Positions 35,685-45,562 are shown, counted from the stretch's first letter. The stretch is 64,000 bases of DNA from Roseobacter fucihabitans (GCF_014337925.2 NZ_CP143423.1:1332501-1396500); one strand, 5' to 3'. Notes: a model not told the origin generated them from the letters alone. Program-made: numbers and translations.

Positions 35685-37771
35685 CCAAGCATGATGCCGG
35701 CATAAAACCAACGGGCCGTAACCCGCGCTATGACATCCTGTTCGAGCCGGTTCAGATCGGCCCTGTGCGTACCAAGAACCGTTTCTATCAGGTGCCTCAC
35801 TGCAATGGTATGGGCCATGCCTATCCGTCCTCCATGGCCGCGATGCGGGGTATGAAAGCTGAAGGCGGTTGGGGCGTGGTGTGCACCGAACAGGTCGAAA
35901 TCCACCACACATCCGAGCTGACACCCGTCATCGAAGGACGTCTTTGGGATGACCGCGACATCCCCGTGATGGCGAAGATGTGTGATCAAATACACGAACA
36001 CGGCGCGCTGGCGGGGATTGAACCCTGCTATGACGGGTTGGCGACGCCGAACCGATACAGCCGTGAGATCCCAATGGGCCCGTCTGCCCGCCCGGTCAGC
36101 TATCTTGAGCCGGTTCAGGGCCGTGCGATGGACAAGGCCGACATCCGCAACGTGCGTAGATGGTACGTCGATGCTGCAAAACGCGCGCAAAAGGCGGGTT
36201 TTGACATCGTCTATGTCTACGCGGGCCACGATTTGAATATCCTGTCGCATTTCCTGTCGCGCCGCTGGAACAATCGTGGCGATGAATACGGTGGCAGTCT
36301 GGAAAATCGCGTGCGTCTGCTGCGCGAGGTGCTGTCAGACACCAAGGATGCCGTGGGCGACACGTGCGGGATCGCCCTGCGCTTTGGCGTAGATGAGTTG
36401 ATGGGCGCAGAGGGGCTCAGCCACCAAGGCGAAGGCCGTGATGTGGTTGAAATGCTCGCCGAATATCCTGACCTGTGGGATGTGAATGTCTCTGATTGGG
36501 ACAACGATAGCATGACATCGCGGTTTGCGCAGTCTGGGTTTCAAGACAGCTATGTGTCTTTCGTGAAGAAGGTGACGTCCAAGCCCGTCTTGGGCGTGGG
36601 GCGCTACACCTCTCCTGATGCGATGGTTTCGCTGCTGCGCACAGGTGCGCTAGACCTGATTGGTGCCGCGCGGCCTTCAATCGCGGATCCCTTCCTGCCG
36701 AACAAAGTCGAAGAAGGTCGCATCGAAGACATCCGCGAATGCATCGGATGCAACATCTGCGTGTCCGCCGATTTCCACATGGTTCCTCTGCGCTGTACGC
36801 AAAACCCCACCATGGGAGAGGAATGGCGCAAGGGCTGGCATCCTGAAAAGATTGCAAAGGCCCACGCCGATGAAAGCGTTCTGGTGGTCGGCGGTGGTCC
36901 TTCGGGGTTGGAGGCTGCACGCGCCCTGGGCCAACGCGGCTATGCCGTGACACTCGCTGAAGCGGGTACTGTCTTGGGCGGCCGAGTGGCGCGCGAGGGG
37001 GCGCTGCCGGGTTTGGGTGAGTGGCGTCGTGTTATTGATTACCGACAGTACCAGATCAGCCAGATGGCGAATGTGCACACCTATCTGGAAAGCGCTTTGA
37101 GCGCACCAGATTTGCTGGAGTTCGGAGCGGATCATATCGTGATCGCCTCAGGGGCCAAATGGACCTCTGATGGTGTGGGCCGCGAGAACTACGCCCCTAT
37201 CCCGATGGAAGACGGTGCACATGTGATGACACCAGATGACATCATGGACGGGAAAAGCGCTAAAGGACCGGTCGTGATCTTTGACGATGATCACTACTAT
37301 ATGGGCGGTGTGATCGCAGAACTGCTGCGCGATCAGGGGCTGGATGTGACCATTGTGACCCCAGCAGCAGATGTATCGCACTGGACGCATAACACCTTGG
37401 AACAAGGGCGCATTCAGTCAAAGCTGATGAAGATGGGCGTCAAGATCGTACCGCTGCATAATGTGGCGGCTGTCAAAGTGGATCTTGTAACGCTGGAGTG
37501 TGGCTATACCGAAGCCGAGCACCACATCGCCTGCGCGACCTTCATTCCCGTCACGATGCGCCAACCCGTCGATACGCTCTATAATGAGGCCGAATTGCTT
37601 TTGGCAGGCAAAGACGACGCTCCGACCCTGACCCGCATCGGTGATTGTTTTGGCCCCGGCACCATCGCGGCTGCTGTTTATGCCGGTCACCGCTACGCCC
37701 GCGCATTGGGTGAGGAAATCACCGACGACGTGCCATTCCGCCGCGAACTGCCCCATCTTGCCACCGAATAA
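35681..37771 (+). CDS. Trimethylamine-dehydrogenase-like iron-sulfur flavoprotein
   Basis: 696 residues, close to the length of trimethylamine, dimethylamine and histamine dehydrogenases. An FMN TIM barrel (1-370; YDILFEPVQIGPVRTKNRFY, RWNNRGDEYGGSLENRVRLL) is followed by the 4Fe-4S cluster ligands Cys354, Cys357, Cys360 (CIGCNIC) and Cys372 (RCTQN). An ADP-binding Rossmann domain from about 400 (VLVVGGGPSGLEAARALG) comes next, and a C-terminal domain. Electrons would leave via the cluster to an ETF-type acceptor. Such enzymes oxidatively N-demethylate or deaminate amines. It overlaps the amine oxidase gene by ATGA and is followed by a paralogue 13 bp on. The exact amine is unknown. Confidence 0.9.
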   Translation: MTKHDAGIKPTGRNPRYDILFEPVQIGPVRTKNRFYQVPHCNGMGHAYPSSMAAMRGMKAEGGWGVVCTEQVEIHHTSELTPVIEGRLWDDRDIPVMAKMCDQIHEHGALAGIEPCYDGLATPNRYSREIPMGPSARPVSYLEPVQGRAMDKADIRNVRRWYVDAAKRAQKAGFDIVYVYAGHDLNILSHFLSRRWNNRGDEYGGSLENRVRLLREVLSDTKDAVGDTCGIALRFGVDELMGAEGLSHQGEGRDVVEMLAEYPDLWDVNVSDWDNDSMTSRFAQSGFQDSYVSFVKKVTSKPVLGVGRYTSPDAMVSLLRTGALDLIGAARPSIADPFLPNKVEEGRIEDIRECIGCNICVSADFHMVPLRCTQNPTMGEEWRKGWHPEKIAKAHADESVLVVGGGPSGLEAARALGQRGYAVTLAEAGTVLGGRVAREGALPGLGEWRRVIDYRQYQISQMANVHTYLESALSAPDLLEFGADHIVIASGAKWTSDGVGRENYAPIPMEDGAHVMTPDDIMDGKSAKGPVVIFDDDHYYMGGVIAELLRDQGLDVTIVTPAADVSHWTHNTLEQGRIQSKLMKMGVKIVPLHNVAAVKVDLVTLECGYTEAEHHIACATFIPVTMRQPVDTLYNEAELLLAGKDDAPTLTRIGDCFGPGTIAAAVYAGHRYARALGEEITDDVPFRRELPHLATE

Positions 37772-37783
37772 GGACAAGACCAC

Positions 37784-40345
37784 GTGACCCGAGACCCCCG
37801 CTACGACATTCTGTTTGACCCTCTCAAGATCGGTCCGGTCACGACCAGGAACCGTTTCTATCAGGTGCCTCATTGCACAGGCATGGGACATCTGCGCCCC
37901 CGAACCCTGGCCGCGATGCGGGGGGTCAAGGCGCAGGGCGGCTGGGGCGTGATCTGCACCGAATATAACTCGATCCACCCGTCCTCAGACGATCTGCCCG
38001 GCGTCTCGGCATCCCTTTGGGATGATAGCGACATCCGCGCGCATTCGGCGATGACGGACATGGTGCATGAACATGGTAGCCTCGCGGGGGCGGAGCTCTG
38101 GGTCTCCGGCGCGCGTTCCGCCAACCTTTATACCCGCGAAGTGCCCATGGATGTGACCAGCATGCCAAACGCCGTGGGTCATCCGTTTCAGACCCGTGCG
38201 ATGGACAAGACAGACATCCGCAACCTGCGCCGCTGGCACCGCAAGGCAGCACTGCGCGCACGCGATGCAGGCTTCGACATCGTCTATGTCTACGCCACTC
38301 ATGGCTACCTTCTGGCCAATTTCCTCGACCCACGGGCCAACACCCGCAGCGATGAATACGGTGGCAGCCTGGAAAACCGCGTGCGGCTGGTGCGTGAGCT
38401 GATCGAAGAAACCAAGGATGCCGTCGGTGATCGCTGCGGTGTCGCAGTGCGGTTCAAAGCGGACGAAACCATCGGCGCGGACGGCGCGCCCGAATACGGC
38501 GAACGCCACGAGATGTTCGAAATGCTGGCCGAATTGCCCGACCTATGGGACATCAACATCGCGGATTACTCGCTTGAAATGGGTGTGTCGCGCTTCACCC
38601 AGGAAGGATCGCTTGAACCCTACATGTCATGGGTGAAGTCGCGCACGACCAAGCCTGTTGTAACTGTGGGGCGCTACACCTCGCCCGATGCGATGGTGGG
38701 CCTGATCAAGCGCGGCGTGGCCGACCTGATTGGGGCGGCCCGCCCTTCGATTGCCGACCCTTACCTGCCCAAAAAGGTCGAAGAGGGCCGCCTTGAAGAC
38801 ATCCGTGAATGTATCGGCTGCAACATCTGCTATTCCGGCGACAGCACAGGCACGCCAATCCGCTGCACCCAGAACCCGACCATGGGGGAGGAATGGCGCA
38901 AAGGCTGGCATCCCGAGAAGGCGCCTGCGCAAGGCTCTGATGGCCAGGTCTTGATCGTCGGCGCTGGTCCTGCGGGGCTTGAGGCCGCTCGGGCTCTGGG
39001 CGCGCGGGGCTACAACGTGATGCTATCAGAAGCGACGCGAGAGCTGGGCGGTCGTGTTACCCGCGAAGCCAGCCTGCCCGGGATGAGCGCCTACATCCGG
39101 GTCCGCGATTACCGCGTGGGGCAATTGGACAAGATGCCCCATGTCGAGGTCTTCCGGGAAAGCCGCCTGACTGCACAAGATGTCTTTGACGTGGGCGCGG
39201 ATCACGTGGGCATTGCCACCGGTGCCACATGGCGCCGCGACCGGTTTGACGGAAAGGCCTACGTGTCTGTGGCTGCCGAAGGCGTGCCTGTGCTAACGCC
39301 GGATGACATCATGGACGGCACATTGCCCGACGGTCCCACCGTGGTTTTCGATGGCGACAACTACTACATGGCCAGCGTCATTGCCGAACGCATTCGTCAA
39401 ACCGGCGTGCATGTGACCTATGTGACGGAAGAAGACAGCGTGTCGGCCTGGGCTGGCATGACGTCAGAGCGTTGGCGCATTCGGTCGCGGTTGATCGAAT
39501 TGGGGATTGAGATTGTGACAGCTCATAGCCTGAGCACATTCGATGGCGCGGCTGCGACGCTGGCGTGCAGCTACTCGGGCAAAACCCAGGAGATTGCAGC
39601 GACAAACGCGGTTCTTGTCACCCAACGCCAGCAGAACGATACCCTTTACCGTGAGATATTGGACCGTGTGGAAGGTGACGCGACACGGCTCCACTTTACC
39701 CTGCGCCGCATCGGCGATTGCGACGCGCCTGCGATCGTTGCGGCCGCTGTATATGCTGGGCATCGCTTTGCGATGGAGACGGATGCGGAGATCGATATCG
39801 ACGTGCCTTTGAAACACGACCGGGTAGATGTGGGTGCCTTGCCGCCATCAAAGCTGGGAGTAGCCACGCCTGCCTATCTCGAAACGCTGCAACTCTACTA
39901 TGAGGAAGAAATCGCAGGAGAGGCCTATTTTCTTGCTCTGGCGGCCCGCGTGGACACGCCCGAAGCTGCGGCACACCTGCGGCTTTTGGCAGAAGTCGAG
40001 CGCCATTGCGCCGCCATCGTCGCCCCCCTGCTCGCCAAGCACGGGCTGACCCCGCGTCCCACACCGCTGCTGGTGGATGAGGGCCGTGCAGATGCAGACA
40101 AAGGCCCCCAAACCTACAAGGAAATGATCGCCTACATGCGCATGACTTTCCCGGCTTACATCGATGACTTTGAGCGCCTGGAAAGCCTCGCACCCGCCGA
40201 AGACTTGGCCGTACTGAAACGCATGACTGAACATGAGGTCGTCGCCATCGAGTTCCTCGAACGCGAAGCGTCGGGTGCGGCGAACAGCGCCGAACCGCTC
40301 AGCCGGTTCCTCAGCACCCCCGTTGGAACTTTGGGTGCGGCGTGA
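37784..40345 (+). CDS. TMADH-like flavoprotein with C-terminal ferritin-like domain
   Basis: 853 residues, GTG start with AAGGACAAG upstream. Residues 1-690 parallel the preceding gene: FMN barrel, cluster ligands Cys343, Cys346, Cys349 and Cys361, and Rossmann VLIVGAGPAGLEAARALG near 389. An extra 150 residues follow. They are helical and carry a diiron-like pattern: Glu709 and Glu713 (YYEEEIAGEAYF), Glu737 and His741 (AEVERH), Glu816 and His817 (TEHEVVAIEF). This looks like a fused ferritin-like or heme-oxygenase-like four-helix domain. Such a domain could consume the electrons or handle formaldehyde or oxygen; that is inference. It overlaps the next gene by GTGA. Confidence 0.85.
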   Translation: MTRDPRYDILFDPLKIGPVTTRNRFYQVPHCTGMGHLRPRTLAAMRGVKAQGGWGVICTEYNSIHPSSDDLPGVSASLWDDSDIRAHSAMTDMVHEHGSLAGAELWVSGARSANLYTREVPMDVTSMPNAVGHPFQTRAMDKTDIRNLRRWHRKAALRARDAGFDIVYVYATHGYLLANFLDPRANTRSDEYGGSLENRVRLVRELIEETKDAVGDRCGVAVRFKADETIGADGAPEYGERHEMFEMLAELPDLWDINIADYSLEMGVSRFTQEGSLEPYMSWVKSRTTKPVVTVGRYTSPDAMVGLIKRGVADLIGAARPSIADPYLPKKVEEGRLEDIRECIGCNICYSGDSTGTPIRCTQNPTMGEEWRKGWHPEKAPAQGSDGQVLIVGAGPAGLEAARALGARGYNVMLSEATRELGGRVTREASLPGMSAYIRVRDYRVGQLDKMPHVEVFRESRLTAQDVFDVGADHVGIATGATWRRDRFDGKAYVSVAAEGVPVLTPDDIMDGTLPDGPTVVFDGDNYYMASVIAERIRQTGVHVTYVTEEDSVSAWAGMTSERWRIRSRLIELGIEIVTAHSLSTFDGAAATLACSYSGKTQEIAATNAVLVTQRQQNDTLYREILDRVEGDATRLHFTLRRIGDCDAPAIVAAAVYAGHRFAMETDAEIDIDVPLKHDRVDVGALPPSKLGVATPAYLETLQLYYEEEIAGEAYFLALAARVDTPEAAAHLRLLAEVERHCAAIVAPLLAKHGLTPRPTPLLVDEGRADADKGPQTYKEMIAYMRMTFPAYIDDFERLESLAPAEDLAVLKRMTEHEVVAIEFLEREASGAANSAEPLSRFLSTPVGTLGAA

Positions 40346-41649
40346 AACAGGACCGGATCATCCAGAACGAACGCGCGCCGCTTGCCGCGAGCCTGTGGGC
40401 CGCGACGGCAAATGACGCGCCGGACCGCCCCGCCTTGCACGGGGGCGCAGAAGCGGATGTCGTGGTGATTGGCGCAGGGTTCACAGGACTGTCTGCTGCA
40501 CTGCATTTGGCCGAGGCGGGCAAATGCGTGATCGTGTTGGAAGCCGAAACACCTGGCTGGGGTGCCTCTGGCCGCAACGGGGGGCAAGTGAACCCCGGGC
40601 TCAAAGCTGATCCAGATCAGACTGAGGCCGAACATAGGCGTGACATCGGCGGGCGCATGGTCGCGGCTTCTGCTGTGGCTGGCGATCTGGTCTTTGGCCT
40701 CATCAAAAAATACGGGATCGACTGCGACGCAAACCGCTGTGGCTGGGTGCGTTCCGCCACCTCCGCCAGTACTTTGGCAGCACTCAGCGAAACGGGCCGC
40801 CAGTGGCGCGCGCGTGGGCACGCGGTGGATGAGATCGACGCCGATGAAATGGCGCGCCTGCTGGGCGTCAGGCACTATGTCGGCGGTTTGATCGACCGGC
40901 GCGGCGGCAACCTGCACCCGCTGAATTACGCGCTGGGGCTTGCCGCGGCGGCTGAGAGAGCGGGGGCGAAAATCCACGGGCAAAGCCGCGTGAAACAGAT
41001 GAACAGCGATGCCGACAGCATCACCGTCACGACCGACACAGGCAGCGTCACCGCTGGCAAAGCGTTGATCTGCACGAATGCCTATACAGGGCCGCTCGCC
41101 GATCCACTTGGTCAGACCGTGGTGCCGGTGACCTCGGTGCAAGTGGCGACGGAGCCGCTTTCTGACAACGTTGCGCACTCCATCCTACCGGAGGGCCATT
41201 CGCCCTCAGACACCCGCCGGTTGTTGGTTTATTTCCGCAAAGATGCACATGGCCGATTTATCATGGGCGGTCGCGGTGCGTTGAGCGACAAACATGTGCT
41301 GGACCGCCAGCAAGCGCTTCGCGATGTCGCGTTGGACCTGTACCCTCAGTTGGACGACGCTAAATGGCGCTACGCCTGGGGTGGCGATGTGGCGCTTACG
41401 CGCAGCCACGCCCCCGGATTACATAAGATCGCCCCGAACGCGATGGCCGGGATCGGCTTTAACGGGCGTGGCGTGGGCATGGCCACCGTGATGGGCCGCA
41501 TCCTCGCGGATTGGGCCGCTGGATGTCCCGAGGACGCCCTCGACTATCCCGTCACGCGCCCCCAGCCCATCCCGTTTCACCGTTTCCGCCGCATCGGACT
41601 GGGCGCTACTGTCGCCCTTTTCGGCATACTCGACCGCTTTAGCCCCTAA
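40342..41649 (+). CDS. FAD-dependent oxidoreductase, PuuB/DadA-like
   Basis: 435 residues with a GTG start overlapping the previous stop. N-terminal FAD site DVVVIGAGFTGLSAALHLAE, then WGASGRNGGQVNPGLK, which is highly typical of the gamma-glutamylputrescine oxidase and DAO families, and near the end GIGFNGRGVGMATVMGRIL. It is cytoplasmic. In putrescine catabolism PuuB makes an aldehyde that PuuC oxidises, and an aldehyde dehydrogenase follows here 13 bp later. No PuuA-like ligase is present in the window, so the substrate may be a free secondary amine. Confidence 0.88.
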   Translation: MKQDRIIQNERAPLAASLWAATANDAPDRPALHGGAEADVVVIGAGFTGLSAALHLAEAGKCVIVLEAETPGWGASGRNGGQVNPGLKADPDQTEAEHRRDIGGRMVAASAVAGDLVFGLIKKYGIDCDANRCGWVRSATSASTLAALSETGRQWRARGHAVDEIDADEMARLLGVRHYVGGLIDRRGGNLHPLNYALGLAAAAERAGAKIHGQSRVKQMNSDADSITVTTDTGSVTAGKALICTNAYTGPLADPLGQTVVPVTSVQVATEPLSDNVAHSILPEGHSPSDTRRLLVYFRKDAHGRFIMGGRGALSDKHVLDRQQALRDVALDLYPQLDDAKWRYAWGGDVALTRSHAPGLHKIAPNAMAGIGFNGRGVGMATVMGRILADWAAGCPEDALDYPVTRPQPIPFHRFRRIGLGATVALFGILDRFSP

Positions 41650-41662
41650 AAGGAGAGACCCC

Positions 41663-43138
41663 ATGAACGTTCAGACCGATTTCACCAAGGACCTGTCCCT
41701 GCCCAGCGGCATCTTCATTGATGGCAGGTATACGGCCAGTGCAGCAGGCCAAATGTTCGAGACGACGAACCCTTTCAATGGCGATACCATTGCGCGCCTG
41801 CCATCCTGCGATGCCTCCGACGTGGACGCGGCTGTTGCTTCGGCGCGCGCTGCCTTCAAATCGGGTGTCTGGTCTGGCCTGCATCCCACAGAGCGCAAAG
41901 TCGTGCTGTGCAAGCTTGCTGATCTCATTATGGAAAACGTGGATGAGTTGGCGACAATGGAAGCCCTTGATGCAGGAAAGCCGATCACGGATTGCAGGGA
42001 AATCGACGTGCCAGAGACCGCCAACTGTATCCGCTGGCACGGTGAGGCTCAGGACAAACTCTATGATCAGATTGCACCCTCATCGCCTGACGCTGTGGCG
42101 ATGATCGTGCGCGAACCCGTGGGCGTGGTTGCTGCCGTACTGCCGTGGAACTTTCCACTGCTGATGATGGCATGGAAAATCGGTCCTGCCTTGGCGACCG
42201 GCAATTCGGTGGTGGTAAAGCCCGCTGAGCAAACCAGCCTGACCGCCCTGCGCCTTGCCGAACTGGCCGTCGAGGCTGGCGTGCCACCGGGTGTGTTGAA
42301 TGTTATCACAGGCTTTGGTCCAGAGGTGGGCGAGCCGCTGGGGCGGCACATGGATGTGAATGCACTGACATTCACAGGCTCAACCGCGACGGGGCGCAGG
42401 TTTCTTGAATACGCAGCCCAGTCCAACCTCAAAGAAGTCTGTCTGGAGATGGGCGGCAAGAGCGCCGCAGTGATCTTGAGCGATGCCGCCGACATCCCCC
42501 GTATTGCACAAATCCAGTCTGAAGCGATTTTTTGGAACATGGGGGAAAACTGCACTGCAAACAGCCGGATCATCGCGCACAAGGACGTTTATGACGAGGT
42601 TGTCAACGAAATGACCAAAGCCGCCGCAGGTTGGAAAGTCGGCGATCAGATGGATGTCGATACTCAGAACGGCCCGTTGGTGAGCGATGAACATTACGCC
42701 AAAGTCTCTGGATTGGTTGAAACGGGCAAATCGCAGGGTGCCAAAGTCGCGCACGGCGGCGAAGGAGCGGGCGGGCTATTGTTCCAGCCGACTGTCTTTG
42801 CCGATGTCACCAGAGACATGGACATCTTTCAACAAGAGATTTTCGGCCCAGTGGTTGCTGTGACCCGCGCGGAAACCGACGAAGAAGCCATCGAGCTTGC
42901 CAATCAAACCCAATATGGACTGGCAGCGACGCTCTACACGCAAAGTATCTCCAAGGCGCATAAATACGCCCGCAAGTTGGAGGCCGGAACCGTTGGTGTG
43001 AACGCCTATTCAGAGGGTGAAATAAGCACGCCCTTTGGCGGCTTCAAAGCTTCAGGCTTTGGCGGTCGCGACAACGGCATTCACGCACATGAGCAATACA
43101 CAGAACTCAAGACCATCTGGATTGATCTGACCGCTTGA
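41663..43138 (+). CDS. NAD-dependent aldehyde dehydrogenase (PuuC-like)
   Basis: 491 residues, full ALDH length. NAD-binding and active-site motifs are in place: VLPWNFPLLMMAWKIGPAL, TFTGSTATGRRF, the general base in LEMGGKSA, the nucleophile Cys297 in MGENCTANS and EIFGPVVAV near the C-terminus. It converts the aldehyde made by the upstream oxidases to the acid. It ends the amine operon; AAAGGAG precedes the start. Confidence 0.93.
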   Translation: MNVQTDFTKDLSLPSGIFIDGRYTASAAGQMFETTNPFNGDTIARLPSCDASDVDAAVASARAAFKSGVWSGLHPTERKVVLCKLADLIMENVDELATMEALDAGKPITDCREIDVPETANCIRWHGEAQDKLYDQIAPSSPDAVAMIVREPVGVVAAVLPWNFPLLMMAWKIGPALATGNSVVVKPAEQTSLTALRLAELAVEAGVPPGVLNVITGFGPEVGEPLGRHMDVNALTFTGSTATGRRFLEYAAQSNLKEVCLEMGGKSAAVILSDAADIPRIAQIQSEAIFWNMGENCTANSRIIAHKDVYDEVVNEMTKAAAGWKVGDQMDVDTQNGPLVSDEHYAKVSGLVETGKSQGAKVAHGGEGAGGLLFQPTVFADVTRDMDIFQQEIFGPVVAVTRAETDEEAIELANQTQYGLAATLYTQSISKAHKYARKLEAGTVGVNAYSEGEISTPFGGFKASGFGGRDNGIHAHEQYTELKTIWIDLTA

Positions 43139-43219
43139 TCCTCTGAGTAAAGAACGCGGCTGGCATCAGACGATGCTGGTGCGCCAAAACCAAATTTACC
43201 CAAAAAGGAAGAATGAAAA

Positions 43220-43921
43220 ATGAAGCACCATCTTATTGCGGCCGCCATTGGCACAACGGCGATATCTGTTCCATCATCCTCGTACGCATTGGACTACTTG
43301 TTCGGCGGGGTGTCAGCCATGTCGGAGTATGTCTCTCAGGGATTGGAGCTTTCTGACGGGCTCTCAGCACTCACTTACCTCGAGGGCGGCTTGTCTGGTT
43401 TCTACCTCGGCGCATATTATCAGACTGCGGATGAGGATTTCGCGGGCTATGACTGGGAAGCTGGCCCTTATGTCGGTTATCGCGGCGCTCTTGGAAGCTT
43501 CTCATACGACGCATCTGTCTATCACTATGAATTCAGCGATGACGTAGACAGTTATCAGGAGCTCATTCTGCAAGCGTCTTACGCAGTGACCGACGCAATC
43601 TCTGTCGGAGCATATTACGGATACGCCGAAGACTTGGGTCCGTTTACCGATCAACAAGACGAATGGCGCGTGAGTGCATCATATGCAACTGGCTGGAATG
43701 ACGTGACCCTCGTTGCAGAGTACGGAAATGCTGACTTTGATTTCGGTGAGTTCGGAAGCTCAGATTGGGATTTTTGGTCGATCGGGGCTGACATTCCGTT
43801 CGCCGACAACTGGCGTGCGGAGTTGCGGTACAACTCATCAGATGCCGAAGATGGCGTAGATGGTTTTGCCGCGGACGATTTGTTCACAATTGCGATCGCT
43901 GTAGATTTCAGCCTGCGCTGA
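43220..43921 (+). CDS. TorF-family putative porin
   Basis: 233 residues with a signal peptide (MKHHLIAAAIGTTAISVPSS, cut near YA-L). The mature part is rich in alternating aromatic and acidic residues (GYDWEAGPYVGYRGALGSF, SDWDFWSIGADIPFADNWR) and ends in Phe-Ser-Leu-Arg, typical of outer-membrane beta barrels. The spacing of GGVSAMSEYVSQGLELSD matches the Gcw_chp/TorF porin family. It may supply outer-membrane passage for the adjoining amine uptake system, but it has its own upstream gap of 81 bp. Confidence 0.8.
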   Translation: MKHHLIAAAIGTTAISVPSSSYALDYLFGGVSAMSEYVSQGLELSDGLSALTYLEGGLSGFYLGAYYQTADEDFAGYDWEAGPYVGYRGALGSFSYDASVYHYEFSDDVDSYQELILQASYAVTDAISVGAYYGYAEDLGPFTDQQDEWRVSASYATGWNDVTLVAEYGNADFDFGEFGSSDWDFWSIGADIPFADNWRAELRYNSSDAEDGVDGFAADDLFTIAIAVDFSLR

Positions 43922-44027
43922 GTTCGACGCACACCTTGCCGCGCCGTCTGGCCTAATCCGACACATCCGCCCGTCGACGCAAGACCCTGGCGCGGCAAAC
44001 ACACGCATCAACTTTGAGGAGGCCCTT

Positions 44028-44378
44028 ATGTTGAATTATAAATCACTGGCGATCGCGATTTGCGCAACCCTTACATCTTTGGTCTTTGTGCCATCACCCG
44101 CTGACGCTCAGCAAATAAGCGGTGCCGAGTTCACGAGCACTCATTCGGGGCGCTGCGTCGCATATTCTGGCCCATCCGTCGGAACGCAGTGTTTCGCCGC
44201 CGACGGCACCACAAATTACGATGATCGGAGCTATGGTAAAGATACCGGTCATTGGGAAGTGCGCGGCAACGACGTTTGCACCAACTGGAAGAAAGAACCG
44301 GGCTGGGATTGTGGGCCAGTCTCAAAAGCCGATTCAAACTCATTCAGTGATGGTGAATACACTTGGCAGCTGAATTGA
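44028..44378 (+). CDS. Small secreted cysteine-containing protein, unknown
   Basis: 116 residues. A signal peptide (LAIAICATLTSLVFVPSPAD) with probable cleavage after ADA. The mature 90 residues contain four cysteines (SGRCVAYSGPSVGTQCF, NDVCTNWKKEPGWDC), probably two disulphides, and many Gly/Trp/Tyr residues. No family recognised. An AGGAGG precedes the start. Confidence 0.65.
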   Translation: MLNYKSLAIAICATLTSLVFVPSPADAQQISGAEFTSTHSGRCVAYSGPSVGTQCFAADGTTNYDDRSYGKDTGHWEVRGNDVCTNWKKEPGWDCGPVSKADSNSFSDGEYTWQLN

Positions 44379-44436
44379 AGGGGAATTGATCCTGGCACGT
44401 CGCTTGCAGTTTTCTTCTGGCGAGAGGGCTGATACC

Positions 44437-44460
44437 CCGCTTTTTTAGCGGCTATTATTT
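44437..44460 (+). terminator. Weak terminator-like hairpin
   Basis: CCGCT-TTTTT-AGCGG forms a five-base-pair stem followed by a T-rich run (CTATTATTTT). It lies 60 bp after the small secreted protein gene. The stem is short, so the call is tentative. Confidence 0.35.
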
Positions 44461-44768
44461 TGGTGAATAGTAGTGTTTTTTCGGTTCCCGACCTGAACAT
44501 TCGACCGCGGCACCATAACTCGCCATGCAGGAATGGCGGCTTTGTTTGTTGCGTGACGTGCCTCGGTTTGCGATCACGCAACATTTCTTACGCAGCAAGT
44601 GTCCACCAAAAAAATTCAACACTTCTGCTACGGGCTCAGAGCGGCCTAATGCGTTTCCAGAAACGCCGCTTGCTGGCGACTTCGCACAACGGCCATTCAA
44701 CTACATGGTATGATCGCTTTGTCAGCGCTGTGCTGATGTCTGGGCATGGAGGGGGGATTGGAGGGCAT

Positions 44769-45404
44769 ATGATGCCAAGAGTCCAACTTCCCGCAGTCAC
44801 CCCGAAACCAAGAGCCTGGAACAAGGGGCGCATAATAGGTCAGAAACGACCCCTGCTTCCCAAACAGGTTTGGGCCATCCGTGCCCGGCTCGAACTTGCG
44901 GGCTACCTACGCGACCTGTCGCTGTTCAACGTTGCGATCGATAGCAAGTTGCGTGGCTGCGATCTGGTCAAACTCGCCGTGTTAGATTTGGTTAAAGATG
45001 ACCGCGTTCGCGAGCGAGTGTCGGTGATCCAGAGCAAAACCAAGAAACCGGTTCAATTCGAACTGACTGAAAATACGAGAGAAACAGTCATTTCATGGGT
45101 AAGATCACCTGAGATGATCGGGTGTCGGTTCATGTTTCCGAGCCGTTTCCATGACCGCCCGCATATCTCAACACGTCAATACGGTCGACTTGTGCGTGAC
45201 TGGGTGACAGCGATTGGTCTGGAACCCAGTGGATACGGCACACACTCAATGCGCCGCACCAAAGCAGCTGAAATTTACCGCAAGACCGGCAACCTTCGCG
45301 CTGTTCAATTGCTACTTGGCCATACAAAGGTTGATAGCACAGTGCGCTATCTTGGCGTTGAGCTGGAAGATGCCCTGAGTATTGCTGAGCACATCGACAT
45401 CTGA
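44769..45404 (+). CDS. Short tyrosine recombinase/integrase
   Basis: 211 residues beginning MMPRVQLPAVTPKPRAWNKG; the ATG is preceded by GGAGGG. It has Arg in SKLRGCDLVKLAV, the GTHSMRRTKAAEIY box (HxxR), LLGHTKVDSTVRYLGV (His and nucleophile Tyr) and no separate arm-binding domain. This short form occurs alone and in several copies in many rhizobial and roseobacter genomes. The frame extends 309 bases upstream without a start codon supported by an RBS, so the later ATG is preferred. It may move nearby cassettes; no att sites were found. Confidence 0.8.
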   Translation: MMPRVQLPAVTPKPRAWNKGRIIGQKRPLLPKQVWAIRARLELAGYLRDLSLFNVAIDSKLRGCDLVKLAVLDLVKDDRVRERVSVIQSKTKKPVQFELTENTRETVISWVRSPEMIGCRFMFPSRFHDRPHISTRQYGRLVRDWVTAIGLEPSGYGTHSMRRTKAAEIYRKTGNLRAVQLLLGHTKVDSTVRYLGVELEDALSIAEHIDI

Positions 45405-45562
45405 ACGAAGTTGGCTTGCGGCTACTGCCGTTGGCCAATCCAGACCAGGCCTTCGTACATCCTGAAGTAGTTGGCAGGACTAAGCCCAAACTGACCAATG
45501 CTGCACGAGGCACGAGCGGCTGCTCTTGGTATCCGTAGCGAAGCCGGACGCTCAGTGGGTTC

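Noticed and set aside
44460-44768. Upstream extension of the short recombinase to 314 residues
   Set aside because: The extension does not resemble an arm-binding domain, and the ATG at 44769 has a good RBS and family-like start.
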